Shown here piece by piece: positions 44,551-53,705 of a stretch of 64,000 nt of DNA. Within the stretch, counting starts at the first letter, position 1. The number at the start of each line of letters is the position of its first letter. Source of the DNA: Pseudomonas gingeri (lineage in GTDB: Bacteria; Pseudomonadota; Gammaproteobacteria; Pseudomonadales; Pseudomonadaceae); assembly GCF_013386165.1 (NCBI RefSeq), contig NZ_JACAOS010000003.1:124001-188000 (forward strand), read 5' to 3'. The notes beneath the pieces are model-generated. The model ran no database searches and was not told the origin of the DNA. It saw nothing but the letters and a program-made list of their open reading frames with translations. The position numbers were made by a program, and so were the translations under genes.

Positions 44551-45570
44551 TTATTGTTTGCTGGCCAGCCACTCGAGCAGGGCCTTGTGGAAGCGGGCCG
44601 GTTCTTCCATTTGCGGCGCGTGACCCAGGCCTGGGAATTCCACCAGGGTCGAACGCGGGATCAGTTTCGCCACCTGTTTGCCGAGCACATCGTAGTGACC
44701 GATGCGCGCCTTGACGTCCGGCGGCGCGATATCGCTGCCGATGGCCGTGGTGTCGGCGGTACCGATCAGCAACAGGGTGGGCATCTTCAGGTCCTTGAAC
44801 TCGTAATAGACCGGCTGGGTGAAGATCATGTCGTAGATCAGCGCCGAGTTCCAGGCGACCGCGACGTGACCGGGACCTTTGTTCAGGCCGGCGAGCATGT
44901 CGACCCAGCGGTCGAACTCGGGTTTCCAATGGCCGGCGTAATAAGTCGTGCGTTCATAGTTACGGATACTCTCGGCGCTGAGTTTCAGTTCGCGCTCGTT
45001 CCATTGGTCGACGCTGCGATAGGGCACGCCGAGGGCTTTCCAGTCTTCCAGGCCGATGGGGTTGACCAGCGCCAGGCGTTCGACCTGTTGCGGGTAGAGC
45101 AGGGCATAGCGGGTGGCGAGCATGCCGCCAGTGGAGTGACCGAGGATCAGGATTTTCTCGATGCCGAGTTTTTCCAGCAGGGCGTGGGTGTTGTTCGCCA
45201 GTTGCTGGAAGCTGTACTGGTAGTTATCCGGTTTGCTGGAGGTACAGAAACCGATCTGGTCCGGGGCGATCACGCGGTAGCCGGCGGCGCTCAGGGCCTT
45301 GATCGACGAGTCCCAGGTGGCGCCGCAGAAGTTCTTGCCATGCATCAGCACGATGTTCTTGCCGTTGGCCTTGCCGCTGGGTGGAACGTCCATGTAGCCC
45401 ATCTGCAGGGACTTGCCCTGGGACTGGAAGGTGAAGTGCTGCACCGGATAAGGGTATTCGAAACCTTGCAGTTCCGGGCCGTAGGCCGGTCCTTCGGCCG
45501 CATGGGACAGGACAGGGAGGGACGCGGCCAGGAACAGGCCGCCGAGGACGAGGGCGCGGGCATTCGACAT
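44551..45570 (-). CDS. Periplasmic or secreted alpha/beta hydrolase
   Basis: This 339-aa protein has a signal peptide (about residues 1-24, ending SHAAEGPAYG). Its alpha/beta hydrolase domain shows the oxyanion region LMHGKNFCGATW and nucleophile Ser in LGHSTGGMLATRYALLYP. The family Asp is probably in IGTADTTAIGSDIAPP and the His in PGLGHAPQMEEP. It probably hydrolyses an ester or lactone outside the cytoplasm. GGAGATCC precedes the start. The following dehydrogenase gene could handle the released hydroxy acid (inference). Confidence 0.9.
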   Translation of the reverse strand: MSNARALVLGGLFLAASLPVLSHAAEGPAYGPELQGFEYPYPVQHFTFQSQGKSLQMGYMDVPPSGKANGKNIVLMHGKNFCGATWDSSIKALSAAGYRVIAPDQIGFCTSSKPDNYQYSFQQLANNTHALLEKLGIEKILILGHSTGGMLATRYALLYPQQVERLALVNPIGLEDWKALGVPYRSVDQWNERELKLSAESIRNYERTTYYAGHWKPEFDRWVDMLAGLNKGPGHVAVAWNSALIYDMIFTQPVYYEFKDLKMPTLLLIGTADTTAIGSDIAPPDVKARIGHYDVLGKQVAKLIPRSTLVEFPGLGHAPQMEEPARFHKALLEWLASKQ

Positions 45571-45647
45571 ATAAGGATCTCCAGAAGAATCGACCCGATG
45601 CTGGTGACCCGCGATTAACCCTGGATTAACGGCTGCGCCCGTGAGTG

Positions 45648-46112
45648 TCAGGCGGTAGAGCGTTGCGGGGTTTCCATGAGGTGCTTGAGGTTGTCCATCG
45701 CCCGGGTCGAAAGCTCGACCATCCGTGCGTGCAAACCGCTCAGGTTCAGTTCGGTGATGTACTGCAAGGTGCGGGTAAATCGCGTGCCATGGCCGTCACG
45801 CAGCAGGCTGTAGTAAATGCAACCATCCACCACCGGGGAGGTGAACGCCATCTTGAACTCGCTCGGGGCATCGGCGATGACCACCCGATAGTTGATCTCG
45901 ATCCGCAAACCCAGCAGGTCGACGACTTCGGTGAAACGGTGATCCTTGGGCAAGGGGCCGTGGATGCCGGTCTCGGCGCTGACGGAGGTGGGGTGCCATT
46001 CGTGCCAGCGATCGGGCTGGGTCACGTAGGCGTAGACCGTCTCGATATCGGCTTCTATATGGACTTCGTTGCTGAGTGTTTTGGCATAAGGCTGGAAAGA
46101 GGGCTGCTGCAT
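45648..46112 (-). CDS. SRPBCC-fold (START-like) protein
   Basis: This 154-aa protein starts MQQPSFQPYAK at 46112, with GGAG eight bases upstream, and a longer frame from 46238 is not supported. The segment IEADIETVYAYVTQPDRWHEWHP is the signature beginning of polyketide-cyclase/START-like proteins that bind small hydrophobic ligands. No catalytic residue can be assigned. It stands alone between the hydrolase and chemoreceptor genes. Confidence 0.8.
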   Translation of the reverse strand: MQQPSFQPYAKTLSNEVHIEADIETVYAYVTQPDRWHEWHPTSVSAETGIHGPLPKDHRFTEVVDLLGLRIEINYRVVIADAPSEFKMAFTSPVVDGCIYYSLLRDGHGTRFTRTLQYITELNLSGLHARMVELSTRAMDNLKHLMETPQRSTA

Positions 46113-46252
46113 GGGCTTTGCTCCGACTGCGATCCTTGTGAAAGGGCGGAAACAATGATGAGCATAGGTGATACAAAACATTTCGTGATGTACAACGTCG
46201 GCACAAGACCGGCGGTCGTGCCCCTCGCATCGGGGCACGACCGACAGCGTTT

Positions 46253-48247
46253 TTAGCGGACCTTGAAGCGGCCCATCAGCGCGCTGACACGGTTGTTGGC
46301 GTCCAGCAGGCTGCGGGTATTGTCGTCGGTGGCGTGGCCGGTCTGGACCAGTTCTTCGACCATATGGCGGATCTGCACCATGCTGCGGTTGATCTCCTCG
46401 GTCACCGCACTTTGCTGTTCGGCGGCCGTGGCGATCTGGGTGCTGAGGCTGTTGATATGGCTGACGGAACCGGCCATTTCATCGAGCCCGGCGTTGACCC
46501 GTGCCGTGGCGTCGGCTGCGGACTGACAGCTGGCCTGGGTGTTTTCCATGGCCGCTACCGACGAGCTGACACCTTGGGTGAGGCGCGTGAGCATCTCGTT
46601 GATTTCCGAGGTGCTGGCCTGGGTCCGGGCGGCGAGGGCGCGGACCTCGTCGGCCACCACCGCGAAGCCACGACCCTGCTCGCCGGCACGGGCGGCTTCG
46701 ATGGCGGCGTTCAAGGCCAGCAGGTTGGTCTGCCCGGCAATGGCGCCGATCACCCCGAGAATCTCGGTGATGCGCTGGGCATCCTGCTGCATGCTCTCGA
46801 CCTTGTGGGTAGCGCTGGACACTTCGTCGATCAGGGCAACCACGCTATTGGACGCCTCGCCCACCACCACCCGCGAACGGTCGGCGTGTTCGTTGGCGCG
46901 CTGGGTGAAGGCGGCGGTTTCGGCGGCGTTCTCCGCCACGGTGTCGGCGGTGGCGCTCATCTCGGTAATGGCGGTGACCGTCTGCTCGGTTTCCGAGGCA
47001 TGGCGAGTGAGGATCTGGTTGGTATGGGCCGAGGTCTTTTGCAGCTTGTCCAGGCTTGAGGCCATGTCGCCGGTGGCCTGGGTGACTTCGCCGATCATGT
47101 TCTGCAGGTAGACGATGAAGTGGTTCACCGAGTGGCCGATGGCCCCCAGCTCATCTTCGGCGCGGATGGTGATGCGCCGGGTCAGATCGGCATCGCCGGC
47201 GGACAGTGCGTCGATATTGGTCTTGAGCGCGCGCATCCGGTTGATCAGTTTGCTGATGGCATACACCTGCAACAGCACCAGCAGAATGATCATCGGAATC
47301 TGCAACAGGGCCAGGGTATTGAGCACGTCATCCCGCTGGGCGGTGATCAACTGGGTCGGCAGGGCGGTGGCGAGGAACCAGGGGGTGCCTTCGATGGGGC
47401 GCATGAAGAAGGTGCTGGTCACGCCGTCGTTGTCGAATTCCACACGGTGGGACGCGGCATCACGGTTTTGCAGGGCGATCTTGACCTGCGCGGCGAAGGC
47501 CGAGCTGCTGGCCAGGTCATTGATGTTCTTGAGCACCACCGGACTGTTGATATGGGTGCTGTTGCTGATGATCTTGCCGTCGCCTTCGACGATCAGCATT
47601 TCACCGCCGATGTCCTTCTCCTTGCGCGCCACCAGGTCGTTGAAAAAGCCCAGGGTCACGTCGATGGTCGAGACGCCATAGGGCACGCCATCGCGCTGGA
47701 TGGCCATGGCGCAGTTGGTGCGCGGCTCCTGGCTGGCGTCATCCTTGTAGGCGGCTGCCCAGGCGCACTGGCCACGGGGTGTGGCCATGCCGCCCTTGTA
47801 CCAGGGCTGCTCGTAATAGTTGGGGGCTTCGGCGCTGTTCCAGAAGGTATTGACCTTCAACTGGCCGTTGGCATCGCGGTGCCAGAAGGTGCTGTGCTTG
47901 TTCCGCCCCGGCGTGCGCTGGCCGGGCAGGGGCCAGATGCCGCCACCGAAGACCTTCAGCTCGCCGTACTGATCCACCAGGCCAGGCAGGACCTTGTCGA
48001 TGGTATCGCTGTCGAGCAGGGGAATGGTCTGGGTGATGCTGCGCTGCTGGGCCTGGACCTTGTTCAACTCGTTCTTGATCTGCTCGGCCACTTCGGCCAC
48101 GCGGTTGAGCACGACCTGTTCCTCGGTCTTGCGCAACGTGGGTGCGACCAATTGACTGATCCCGACCACGGTCAGGACAAACAGCAGCAGGACGAACAGG
48201 ACCAGAAACAGCGTGTAGCGGGCTTGGATCGTACGGAACATGGGCAT
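46253..48247 (-). CDS. Methyl-accepting chemotaxis protein with a Cache-type sensor
   Basis: This 664-aa receptor has membrane segments at about residues 10-32 and 310-330 and a large periplasmic sensor between them that resembles a double Cache domain (for example [20 protein letters not shown]). A HAMP domain follows, then a cytoplasmic signalling hairpin with the highly conserved [20 protein letters not shown]. Cache receptors usually sense amino acids, organic acids or similar small ligands, and the ligand here is unknown. AGGA eight bases upstream supports the first ATG. A second lies two codons in. Confidence 0.94.
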   Translation of the reverse strand: MPMFRTIQARYTLFLVLFVLLLFVLTVVGISQLVAPTLRKTEEQVVLNRVAEVAEQIKNELNKVQAQQRSITQTIPLLDSDTIDKVLPGLVDQYGELKVFGGGIWPLPGQRTPGRNKHSTFWHRDANGQLKVNTFWNSAEAPNYYEQPWYKGGMATPRGQCAWAAAYKDDASQEPRTNCAMAIQRDGVPYGVSTIDVTLGFFNDLVARKEKDIGGEMLIVEGDGKIISNSTHINSPVVLKNINDLASSSAFAAQVKIALQNRDAASHRVEFDNDGVTSTFFMRPIEGTPWFLATALPTQLITAQRDDVLNTLALLQIPMIILLVLLQVYAISKLINRMRALKTNIDALSAGDADLTRRITIRAEDELGAIGHSVNHFIVYLQNMIGEVTQATGDMASSLDKLQKTSAHTNQILTRHASETEQTVTAITEMSATADTVAENAAETAAFTQRANEHADRSRVVVGEASNSVVALIDEVSSATHKVESMQQDAQRITEILGVIGAIAGQTNLLALNAAIEAARAGEQGRGFAVVADEVRALAARTQASTSEINEMLTRLTQGVSSSVAAMENTQASCQSAADATARVNAGLDEMAGSVSHINSLSTQIATAAEQQSAVTEEINRSMVQIRHMVEELVQTGHATDDNTRSLLDANNRVSALMGRFKVR

Positions 48248-48405
48248 GGGACCTGTCCTTGCAAAGCGGCTTTTATTGTTCGGTAGGCCTGATCTGGTCA
48301 GGGCTTCGTTCAGTTATCGGCTTGAGCTGAGGGAGCTTTAGGTACGATCGTGCAGGAAGTGCTGAAAATTCCGCTACAGCGGCCCGGGTTCAGCCTTCCG
48401 ATTTC
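48248..48405. other. Divergent intergenic region between the chemoreceptor and the lipoprotein operon
   Basis: No gene is seen. It holds the upstream side of the chemoreceptor promoter and leads into the plus-strand promoter at 48406. Confidence 0.4.
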
Positions 48406-48434
48406 TTGACGCCATATTGTCACCACCTTATGAT
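48406..48434 (+). promoter_or_regulatory. Strong sigma70 promoter for the CsgG-like operon
   Basis: TTGACG at 48406-48411 and TATGAT at 48429-48434 are separated by exactly 17 bases, close to the sigma70 consensus. It implies a leader of about 280 nt before the first lipoprotein gene. Confidence 0.6.
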
Positions 48435-48474
48435 GCGGCCATTATTTTGATATCAAATGTTTCAAGGAATGAAC

Positions 48475-48600
48475 ATGTGTGTTTTCACCCTCGGGATGAG
48501 GCCCCTCGCGGCCATGCCGCGTCGTTACCCGAGTTTCTTCAGTTCTTCGAAATCTCCCCTTCCAAAACCCCGGAGCGCGTTCAGCCGTCTCCGGCGGTAA
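48475..48600 (+). CDS. Possible 41-aa leader peptide
   Basis: This ORF lies directly downstream of the promoter with AAGGA six bases before the ATG. The product begins MCVFTLGMRPLAAMPRR and is basic and Ser/Pro/Arg-rich, with a hydrophilic C-terminus. It could be a leader peptide that tunes the downstream lipoprotein genes, or a chance ORF. It is not a signal peptide. Confidence 0.3.
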   Translation: MCVFTLGMRPLAAMPRRYPSFFSSSKSPLPKPRSAFSRLRR

Positions 48601-48723
48601 CCCCTGGATGATCACAGGTCCGGCTTCGCCCACGGTGAAGGCCGCTGCCTTGCTGTCCGTCTGAAACATCCGTCCGCCCGTTTCCCAATGTCCCCAGGTC
48701 CGATTTCCCCAGGAGTGTGCTGT

Positions 48724-49407
48724 ATGAAAAAAATCTCACAGGCCGTCATTTTCGGGATGGCAGCGATCACGCTGGCCTCCATCGGTGGTTGTGCCACCGA
48801 GAGTTCCCGAGCGTTGCCGGTGCAGCAGGTGGAAACCGCCAACCAGGCTTACACCGGTGTGCGCACACCGATTGCCGTCGGCAAGTTCGATAACCGTTCC
48901 AGCTATATGCGCGGGATATTTTCCGATGGTGTCGACCGTCTCGGCGGCCAGGCCAAGACCATCCTGATCACCCACTTGCAGCAGACCAACCGCTTCAGCG
49001 TGCTGGACCGCGATAACCTGGCGGAGATCCAGCAGGAAGCGAACATCAAGTCCCAGTCCCAGAAGCTCAAGGGCGCCGACTTTGTCGTGACCGGCGACGT
49101 CACCGAATTCGGTCGCAAGGAAACCGGCGATCACCAGTTGTTCGGCATTCTGGGGCGTGGCAAGACCCAGGTGGCCTACGCCAAGGTCAACCTGAATATC
49201 GTCAATATCGTGACTTCGGAAGTGGTGTATTCCAGCCAGGGCGCGGGTGAGTACGCGCTGTCGAACCGCGAAATCATCGGCTTCGGCGGTACCGCCAGCT
49301 ACGACTCCACCCTCAATGGCAAGGTCCTGGACCTGGCTATGCGCGAAGCCGTGAACAAGATGGTCCAGGCGATCGACAGCGGTACCTGGAAACCGGGCCG
49401 GCCGTAA
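48724..49407 (+). CDS. CsgG/HfaB-family outer-membrane lipoprotein
   Basis: This 227-aa lipoprotein has a signal peptide ending in the lipobox SIGGC. A CsgG-type domain follows, with PIAVGKFDNRSSYMRGIFSDG near the start, then FSVLDRDNLAEIQQE and GADFVVTGDVTEFG. CsgG proteins form outer-membrane pores or anchors. Curli genes are absent, so this is a non-curli homologue. AGGAG seven bases upstream sets the start at 48724 rather than 48688. It is the first gene of a three-lipoprotein operon. Confidence 0.9.
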   Translation: MKKISQAVIFGMAAITLASIGGCATESSRALPVQQVETANQAYTGVRTPIAVGKFDNRSSYMRGIFSDGVDRLGGQAKTILITHLQQTNRFSVLDRDNLAEIQQEANIKSQSQKLKGADFVVTGDVTEFGRKETGDHQLFGILGRGKTQVAYAKVNLNIVNIVTSEVVYSSQGAGEYALSNREIIGFGGTASYDSTLNGKVLDLAMREAVNKMVQAIDSGTWKPGRP

Positions 49408-49442
49408 GCATTTCTATAGCAAGACAGGGAGTTTCACGCGTC

Positions 49443-49814
49443 ATGGGTAAAGTGTTCGGTTTGTTACGTTACGTCGCAACAGTTGTTGCAGGTGGGGTGT
49501 TGTTGGTCGGTTGCGCTTCGCAGCCCAAGACGCTCTATCAATGGGAAGGCTACCAGCCTCAGGTGTATCAATACTTCAACGGCGAGGCCAAGGAGGCGCA
49601 GGTCGAAGCGCTGGAAGCCGATTTGCAGAAGATCAAAGCCACTGACCGCGCCGCGCCGCCGGGCTATCACGCCCATCTGGGCATGCTCTACGGCAGCCTG
49701 GGCAAGGACGACCAGATGGTGCAGCAGTTCCAGACCGAGAAAGCGCTGTTCCCTGAATCGACGGCTTACATGGACTTTCTGTTGAGCAACGCTCACAAGG
49801 GGATCAAGCAATGA
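49443..49814 (+). CDS. DUF4810-family lipoprotein
   Basis: This 123-aa lipoprotein has a signal peptide and lipobox LLVGC (Cys24). The body (TLYQWEGYQPQVYQYF, then PGYHAHLGMLYGSLGKDDQM) matches what I recall of DUF4810 proteins, which accompany CsgG and DUF799 lipoproteins and carry a TPR-like helical part. GGGAG precedes the start. It overlaps the next gene by four bases, so production is coupled. Confidence 0.85.
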   Translation: MGKVFGLLRYVATVVAGGVLLVGCASQPKTLYQWEGYQPQVYQYFNGEAKEAQVEALEADLQKIKATDRAAPPGYHAHLGMLYGSLGKDDQMVQQFQTEKALFPESTAYMDFLLSNAHKGIKQ

Positions 49815-50470
49815 ATCCGCGTTTTCTGAGTGCTTTGGCTGCTCTGCTGCTGGTGAGCCTGCTGGGTGGTTGTGTCGCCCCCAAAACCGTGGATTATGCC
49901 GCGTTCAAGCAGGCCCGCCCACGGACGATCCTGGTGCTGCCGCCTCTGAACGAGTCGCCGGACATCAAGGCCACCTACAGCCTGTTGTCCCAGGTGACAT
50001 ACCCCCTGGCGGAAGCCGGTTACTACGTCCTGCCGGTAGCGTTAGTGGATGAAACTTTCCAGCAGAACGGCCTGAACACGCCCACCGACATCCACAACAC
50101 TTCGCCAGCAAAGCTGAAGGAGATCTTCGGCGCGGATGCAGCCTTGTACATCACAGTGTCGCAATACGGCACGCAGTACCGGGTGATCAGCAGCGCGTCC
50201 ATCGTGACGGCCAGTGCCAAGCTGGTGGACCTCAAGACCGGCACCGCACTCTGGACCGGCAGCGCCACGGCGTCCAGCGAGGAGGGGAATAACAACAGTG
50301 GTGGCGGTCTGATCGGCGCGCTGATCACCGCAGCGGTCAAGCAGATTATCAATAGTGCCAGCGACGCAAGCCATCCCATTGCCGGGATCACCAGTCAGCG
50401 GCTGTTGTCCGCAGGGCATCCGGCCGGCCTGTTGTATGGCCCGCGCTCGCCGAAGTACGGGACGGACTGA
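49811..50470 (+). CDS. DUF799 (GNA1162-type) lipoprotein
   Basis: This 219-aa lipoprotein has lipobox LLGGC (Cys21) and the DUF799 opening RTILVLPPLNESPDIKATYS, with ALYITVSQYGTQY further on. The Neisseria homologue GNA1162 is a surface-related lipoprotein proposed to belong to a trans-envelope complex. The three genes CsgG-like, DUF4810 and DUF799 form a conserved operon whose function is unclear. A terminator follows the stop codon. Confidence 0.88.
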   Translation: MNPRFLSALAALLLVSLLGGCVAPKTVDYAAFKQARPRTILVLPPLNESPDIKATYSLLSQVTYPLAEAGYYVLPVALVDETFQQNGLNTPTDIHNTSPAKLKEIFGADAALYITVSQYGTQYRVISSASIVTASAKLVDLKTGTALWTGSATASSEEGNNNSGGGLIGALITAAVKQIINSASDASHPIAGITSQRLLSAGHPAGLLYGPRSPKYGTD

Positions 50471-50484
50471 GGTCGAGAGTCATA

Positions 50485-50517
50485 GGGGGCGGACTGCAGC
50501 AATCTGCCCCCTTTTTA
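50485..50517 (+). terminator. Rho-independent terminator after the lipoprotein operon
   Basis: GGGGGCGGA pairs with TCTGCCCCC (one G-T wobble) around a nine-base loop, followed by TTTTTAT. Confidence 0.85.
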
Positions 50518-50653
50518 TAATTTTGTCCCCCGGCAATCCGCTTCGCACACAGAACCTATAGCTGGCTGCTGAGCCCTCACCACCCCCCTCAGACGTCCGT
50601 TGGCCCTCCCAAGCCAACCCCACATTTCCAATACATCTTTTCGATGGGCGATC

Positions 50654-50707
50654 TGTAACAAAAATTGTATATTCACTGGTACAGTTTCGTTACATGACTA
50701 TAGTCAT
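50654..50707. promoter_or_regulatory. AT-rich promoter region with two operator-like palindromes
   Basis: TGTAAC at 50654-50659 opens a 16-bp arm (TGTAACAAAAATTGTA) that is nearly mirrored by TACAGTTTCGTTACA at 50679-50693. A separate perfect 14-bp palindrome ATGACTATAGTCAT follows at 50694-50707. TATATT and TATAGT could be -10 elements. It lies about 100 bp before the 166-aa gene. Confidence 0.45.
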
Positions 50708-50807
50708 CCCTTATTTCAGCCTTTGACAGGACATTGCTTATGCTCGCCTTGCGAGGATCTCAGCAGCACGGTGATACCCCCCGCGACCGTATGGCCGGAG
50801 GTCGGGC

Positions 50808-51308
50808 ATGAGCAACGGTTCAGTAGTCGCCTGGGCCACGGCGCTCAGCACACGGGCCTTTGAACGTAAGGCCGCCGATACGAAGAACGCCAACCTGCAG
50901 GAAATCAAGAACAAGCAGGTGCTCAACAACATCCCGAGGGACCCCACCGCCCTCGACACCACGAAGATGCAGAAGGACAAGCTGCAGTCGCAGTTCCTGG
51001 GCTTCGACCCGAAATCGGTCACCCCGGATCAGTTGGCCAAGTACAGCACGATCCTCCAGGAAAATGGCCTGATCAGCGCCACCACCGCCGGCCTGCTGTC
51101 CTCCGCCGGGGCGAAAGGCAAGGCAGGTGAGAAATTCAACGCGCTGGACTATTTCGCCAGCCAGATCAGCACGCTGCAAAGCGGCAGTTCGAACGACCAG
51201 TTCTCCAACCATATGATCCCGGAATACAAGAAGGCGATTAACGTGCTGCTGAACCTGCAGCAGTTCGCCAGTTCCGGCGCCAGCATGTCGATCAATACCA
51301 AGGTCTGA
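50808..51308 (+). CDS. Hypothetical protein (166 aa)
   Basis: No family was recognised. It is a soluble, helical protein with Ser/Gln/Lys-rich stretches (FERKAADTKNANLQEIKN; LLNLQQFASSGASMSIN), without a signal peptide or membrane segment. The look is like a secretion-system structural or substrate protein, such as needle or rod subunits that have flexible Ser/Gln-rich ends, but this is only an impression. GGAGG seven bases upstream gives a firm start. It has its own palindrome-rich promoter region and is followed by a hairpin (GGCGCTTG..CAAGCGCC, 51345-51367). Confidence 0.75.
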   Translation: MSNGSVVAWATALSTRAFERKAADTKNANLQEIKNKQVLNNIPRDPTALDTTKMQKDKLQSQFLGFDPKSVTPDQLAKYSTILQENGLISATTAGLLSSAGAKGKAGEKFNALDYFASQISTLQSGSSNDQFSNHMIPEYKKAINVLLNLQQFASSGASMSINTKV

Positions 51309-51508
51309 AGCGCGGGTCGTACCGACGACCGCCTTCATCGGTCAGGCGCTTGTGCAAGGCAAGCGCCGATCAAACACGATCCATGTTCCCAGCCATCACC
51401 CTCCCGCCATTGATGGTCTGCTCTCGCTGCCTATGATGACTGTGACGTCTGTCGGCCTGCCGCCGTGATCCGACAGCCTCGCGTACTTTCATTCCTGCGA
51501 GCGCCACC

Positions 51509-52930
51509 ATGACTCAAACAAGAACCCTCTACGACAAGCACATCGATTCCCATACGGTGTGTCGCCTCGATGACCAGGGCCATGTCCTGCTGTATATCGA
51601 CCGTCAGGTCATCAACGAATACACCAGCCCGCAAGCCTTCAGTGGCCTGCGCGAAGCCAAGCGTGGAGTCTGGCGCGCCGAAACCGCCCTGGCCGTGGTC
51701 GACCATGTGAACCCCACCGCGCCCAAGCGCATCGCCGCCATGCCGGACGCCGGTGGTGCGCGGCAGGTTTCCTACCTGGCTGAGAACTGCGCTGACTTCG
51801 GTATTGAACTGTTCGACGTACTCGACAAGCGCCAGGGCATCGAACATGTGATCGCCCCGGAGCAGGGCTTTATCCTGCCGGGCATGGTGGTCGCCGCCGG
51901 TGACAGTCACACCACGACCTATGGTGCCCTCGGCGCGTTCGGCTTCGGCATCGGCACCTCGGAGATCGAGCATCTGCTGGCATCCCAGACTCTGGTCTAC
52001 AAGCGCCTGAAAACGATGCGGGTGACGGTGAGCGGCGCGCTGGCGCCGGGGCTGACGTCCAAGGACGTGATCATGGCCCTGATCGGCAATATCGGCGCTT
52101 CCGGGGCGACCGGTTATGCCATCGAATTCCGTGGCTCGACCATCGATGCCCTGAGCGTCGAGGCCCGCATGACCATCTGCAATATGGCGGTGGAGGCGGG
52201 TGCGCGCGGTGCTTTCATGGCGCCGGACGAGAAAGTCTTCGCCTATCTCAAGGACAAACCCCGGGCGCCCAAGGGCGAACTGTGGGATCAGGCCGTGGCC
52301 CGTTGGCAGGCATTGCACACGGATGCCGGCGCGCGGTTCGACCGTGAAGTCGAGTTGGATGCCGGTGCGCTGGAGCCCATGGTCACCTGGGGCACCAGCC
52401 CGGACCAGGCCTCGCCCATCGGTGCGAACGTGCCAGACCCGCAAGACATCAGCGACCTGATCCTGCGCCAGGACATGCGCCGCGCCTTGAGCTACATGGG
52501 CCTGGAAGCCGGCATGCCGCTGAACGAGATTGTGATCAGCCATGCGTTTATCGGTTCCTGCACCAACGCCCGCATCGAGGATCTGCGCGACGCGGCCCGT
52601 GTGGTGCGCGGCCAGCATGTGGCCAAGCATGTGCGGGCGATGATCGTGCCGGGTTCCACCCAGGTGCGCGATCAGGCCGAGGCCGAAGGTTTGGCGGCGG
52701 TGTTTATCGACGCCGGATTTGAATGGCGGCAATCGGGTTGTTCGATGTGCCTGGCGATGAACGATGACGTGCTGGAGCCTGGCGATCGCTGCGCCTCCAG
52801 TACCAACCGCAATTTCGAAGGGCGCCAAGGGGCGGGGGCACGGACGCACTTGATGAGCCCGGCGATGGTCGCCGCAGCCGCCATTGCCGGACACCTGACC
52901 GATATTCGCCACCTGGAGACAAGGCCATGA
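51509..52930 (+). CDS. leuC: 3-isopropylmalate dehydratase large subunit (LeuC family)
   Basis: This 473-aa aconitase-superfamily large subunit carries the 4Fe-4S ligands in GSCTNARIEDLRDAA and SGCSMCLAMNDD, plus GDSHTTTYGALGAFGFGIGTSE near residues 130-149. It isomerises isopropylmalate in leucine synthesis or a related hydroxy-diacid such as 2-methylmalate. No leuB or leuA is adjacent. Pseudomonas keeps its main leuCD beside leuB, so this may be a paralogue with a different substrate. Its stop overlaps the small-subunit start by four bases. Confidence 0.93.
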   Translation: MTQTRTLYDKHIDSHTVCRLDDQGHVLLYIDRQVINEYTSPQAFSGLREAKRGVWRAETALAVVDHVNPTAPKRIAAMPDAGGARQVSYLAENCADFGIELFDVLDKRQGIEHVIAPEQGFILPGMVVAAGDSHTTTYGALGAFGFGIGTSEIEHLLASQTLVYKRLKTMRVTVSGALAPGLTSKDVIMALIGNIGASGATGYAIEFRGSTIDALSVEARMTICNMAVEAGARGAFMAPDEKVFAYLKDKPRAPKGELWDQAVARWQALHTDAGARFDREVELDAGALEPMVTWGTSPDQASPIGANVPDPQDISDLILRQDMRRALSYMGLEAGMPLNEIVISHAFIGSCTNARIEDLRDAARVVRGQHVAKHVRAMIVPGSTQVRDQAEAEGLAAVFIDAGFEWRQSGCSMCLAMNDDVLEPGDRCASSTNRNFEGRQGAGARTHLMSPAMVAAAAIAGHLTDIRHLETRP

Positions 52931-53541
52931 GCATGCAGCCGTTTTCCCACGTCACCGGCAAGGCCGCGCCGATGCTGGCGGCCAATATCGATACCGATGT
53001 GATCATGCCCAAGCAGTTTCTCAAGGGGATTGATCGCAATGGGCTGGATCGGGGATTGTTCTTCGACCTGCGGGTGTTGCCTTCGGGTGAACCCAACCCT
53101 GAGTTCGTCCTGAACCAGCCGGCCTGGAGAGGCGCGAGCTTTATGGTGGTGGGGCCGAACTTCGGTTGTGGTTCCAGCCGTGAGCATGCGGTGTGGGGGT
53201 TGAAGCAGGTGGGGATTCGGGCGTTGATCGGCAGCAGTTTTGCCGGGATTTTCTACGACAACTGCCAGCGTAATGGGGTGTTGTTGATCACCCTGGATGA
53301 GGCCACGGCGCAGCGTCTGGGGCAGGTGGTGAGCCAGCCTGAGAGTGCCGAGATCGCCATTGATCTTGAAGCCCAGCAGATTCGTTTGCAGGATGGCAGC
53401 GTCATCGAGTTTCAGATTGACGGGTTGCGCAAGACGGCGTTGATGCTGGGGTTGGATGCCATCGGTAGCACCTTGCAGCGCAGTGAGGAAATCAAGGCGT
53501 TCGAGCGGGCGCACTTGCAGGCCAATCCCTGGTTGAGCTGA
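52927..53541 (+). CDS. leuD: 3-isopropylmalate dehydratase small subunit (LeuD family)
   Basis: This 204-aa small subunit has the swivelling-domain signatures ANIDTDVIMPKQFLK near residues 19-33 and GPNFGCGSSREHAVWGLKQ near 76-94, which contact the substrate in the complex with LeuC. GGAGACAAGGCC precedes the start, which overlaps leuC. The pair forms a compact two-gene operon. Length is normal. A REPIN follows within about ten bases of the stop codon. Confidence 0.94.
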   Translation: MSMQPFSHVTGKAAPMLAANIDTDVIMPKQFLKGIDRNGLDRGLFFDLRVLPSGEPNPEFVLNQPAWRGASFMVVGPNFGCGSSREHAVWGLKQVGIRALIGSSFAGIFYDNCQRNGVLLITLDEATAQRLGQVVSQPESAEIAIDLEAQQIRLQDGSVIEFQIDGLRKTALMLGLDAIGSTLQRSEEIKAFERAHLQANPWLS

Positions 53542-53549
53542 AACCGAAA

Positions 53550-53682
53550 TGTGGTGAGCGGGCTTGCCCGCGCTGGGCTGCGAAGCGGCCCTTAAACCGC
53601 TGATTGCGGCGCATCAGGCAGACCGCGATCGCAGGGTTTACGACTGCTTCGCAGCCGAGCGCGGGCAAGCCCGCTCGCCACA
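53550..53682. repeat. REPIN (GTGGTGAGC..GCTCGCCACA family)
   Basis: The ends TGTGGTGAGCGGGCTTGCCC and GGGCAAGCCCGCTCGCCACA surround a spacer of about 90 bp. The inner GCTGCGAAGCGGCCC segment is shared with the element at 1682-1814. Confidence 0.88.
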
Positions 53683-53705
53683 GGAGGGCGTCTGTGCTTG
53701 CTGGA

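Noticed and set aside
48442..48669. Minus-strand ORF of 75 aa in the CsgG leader
   Set aside because: No ribosome binding site, and it is antisense to a clear promoter and leader.
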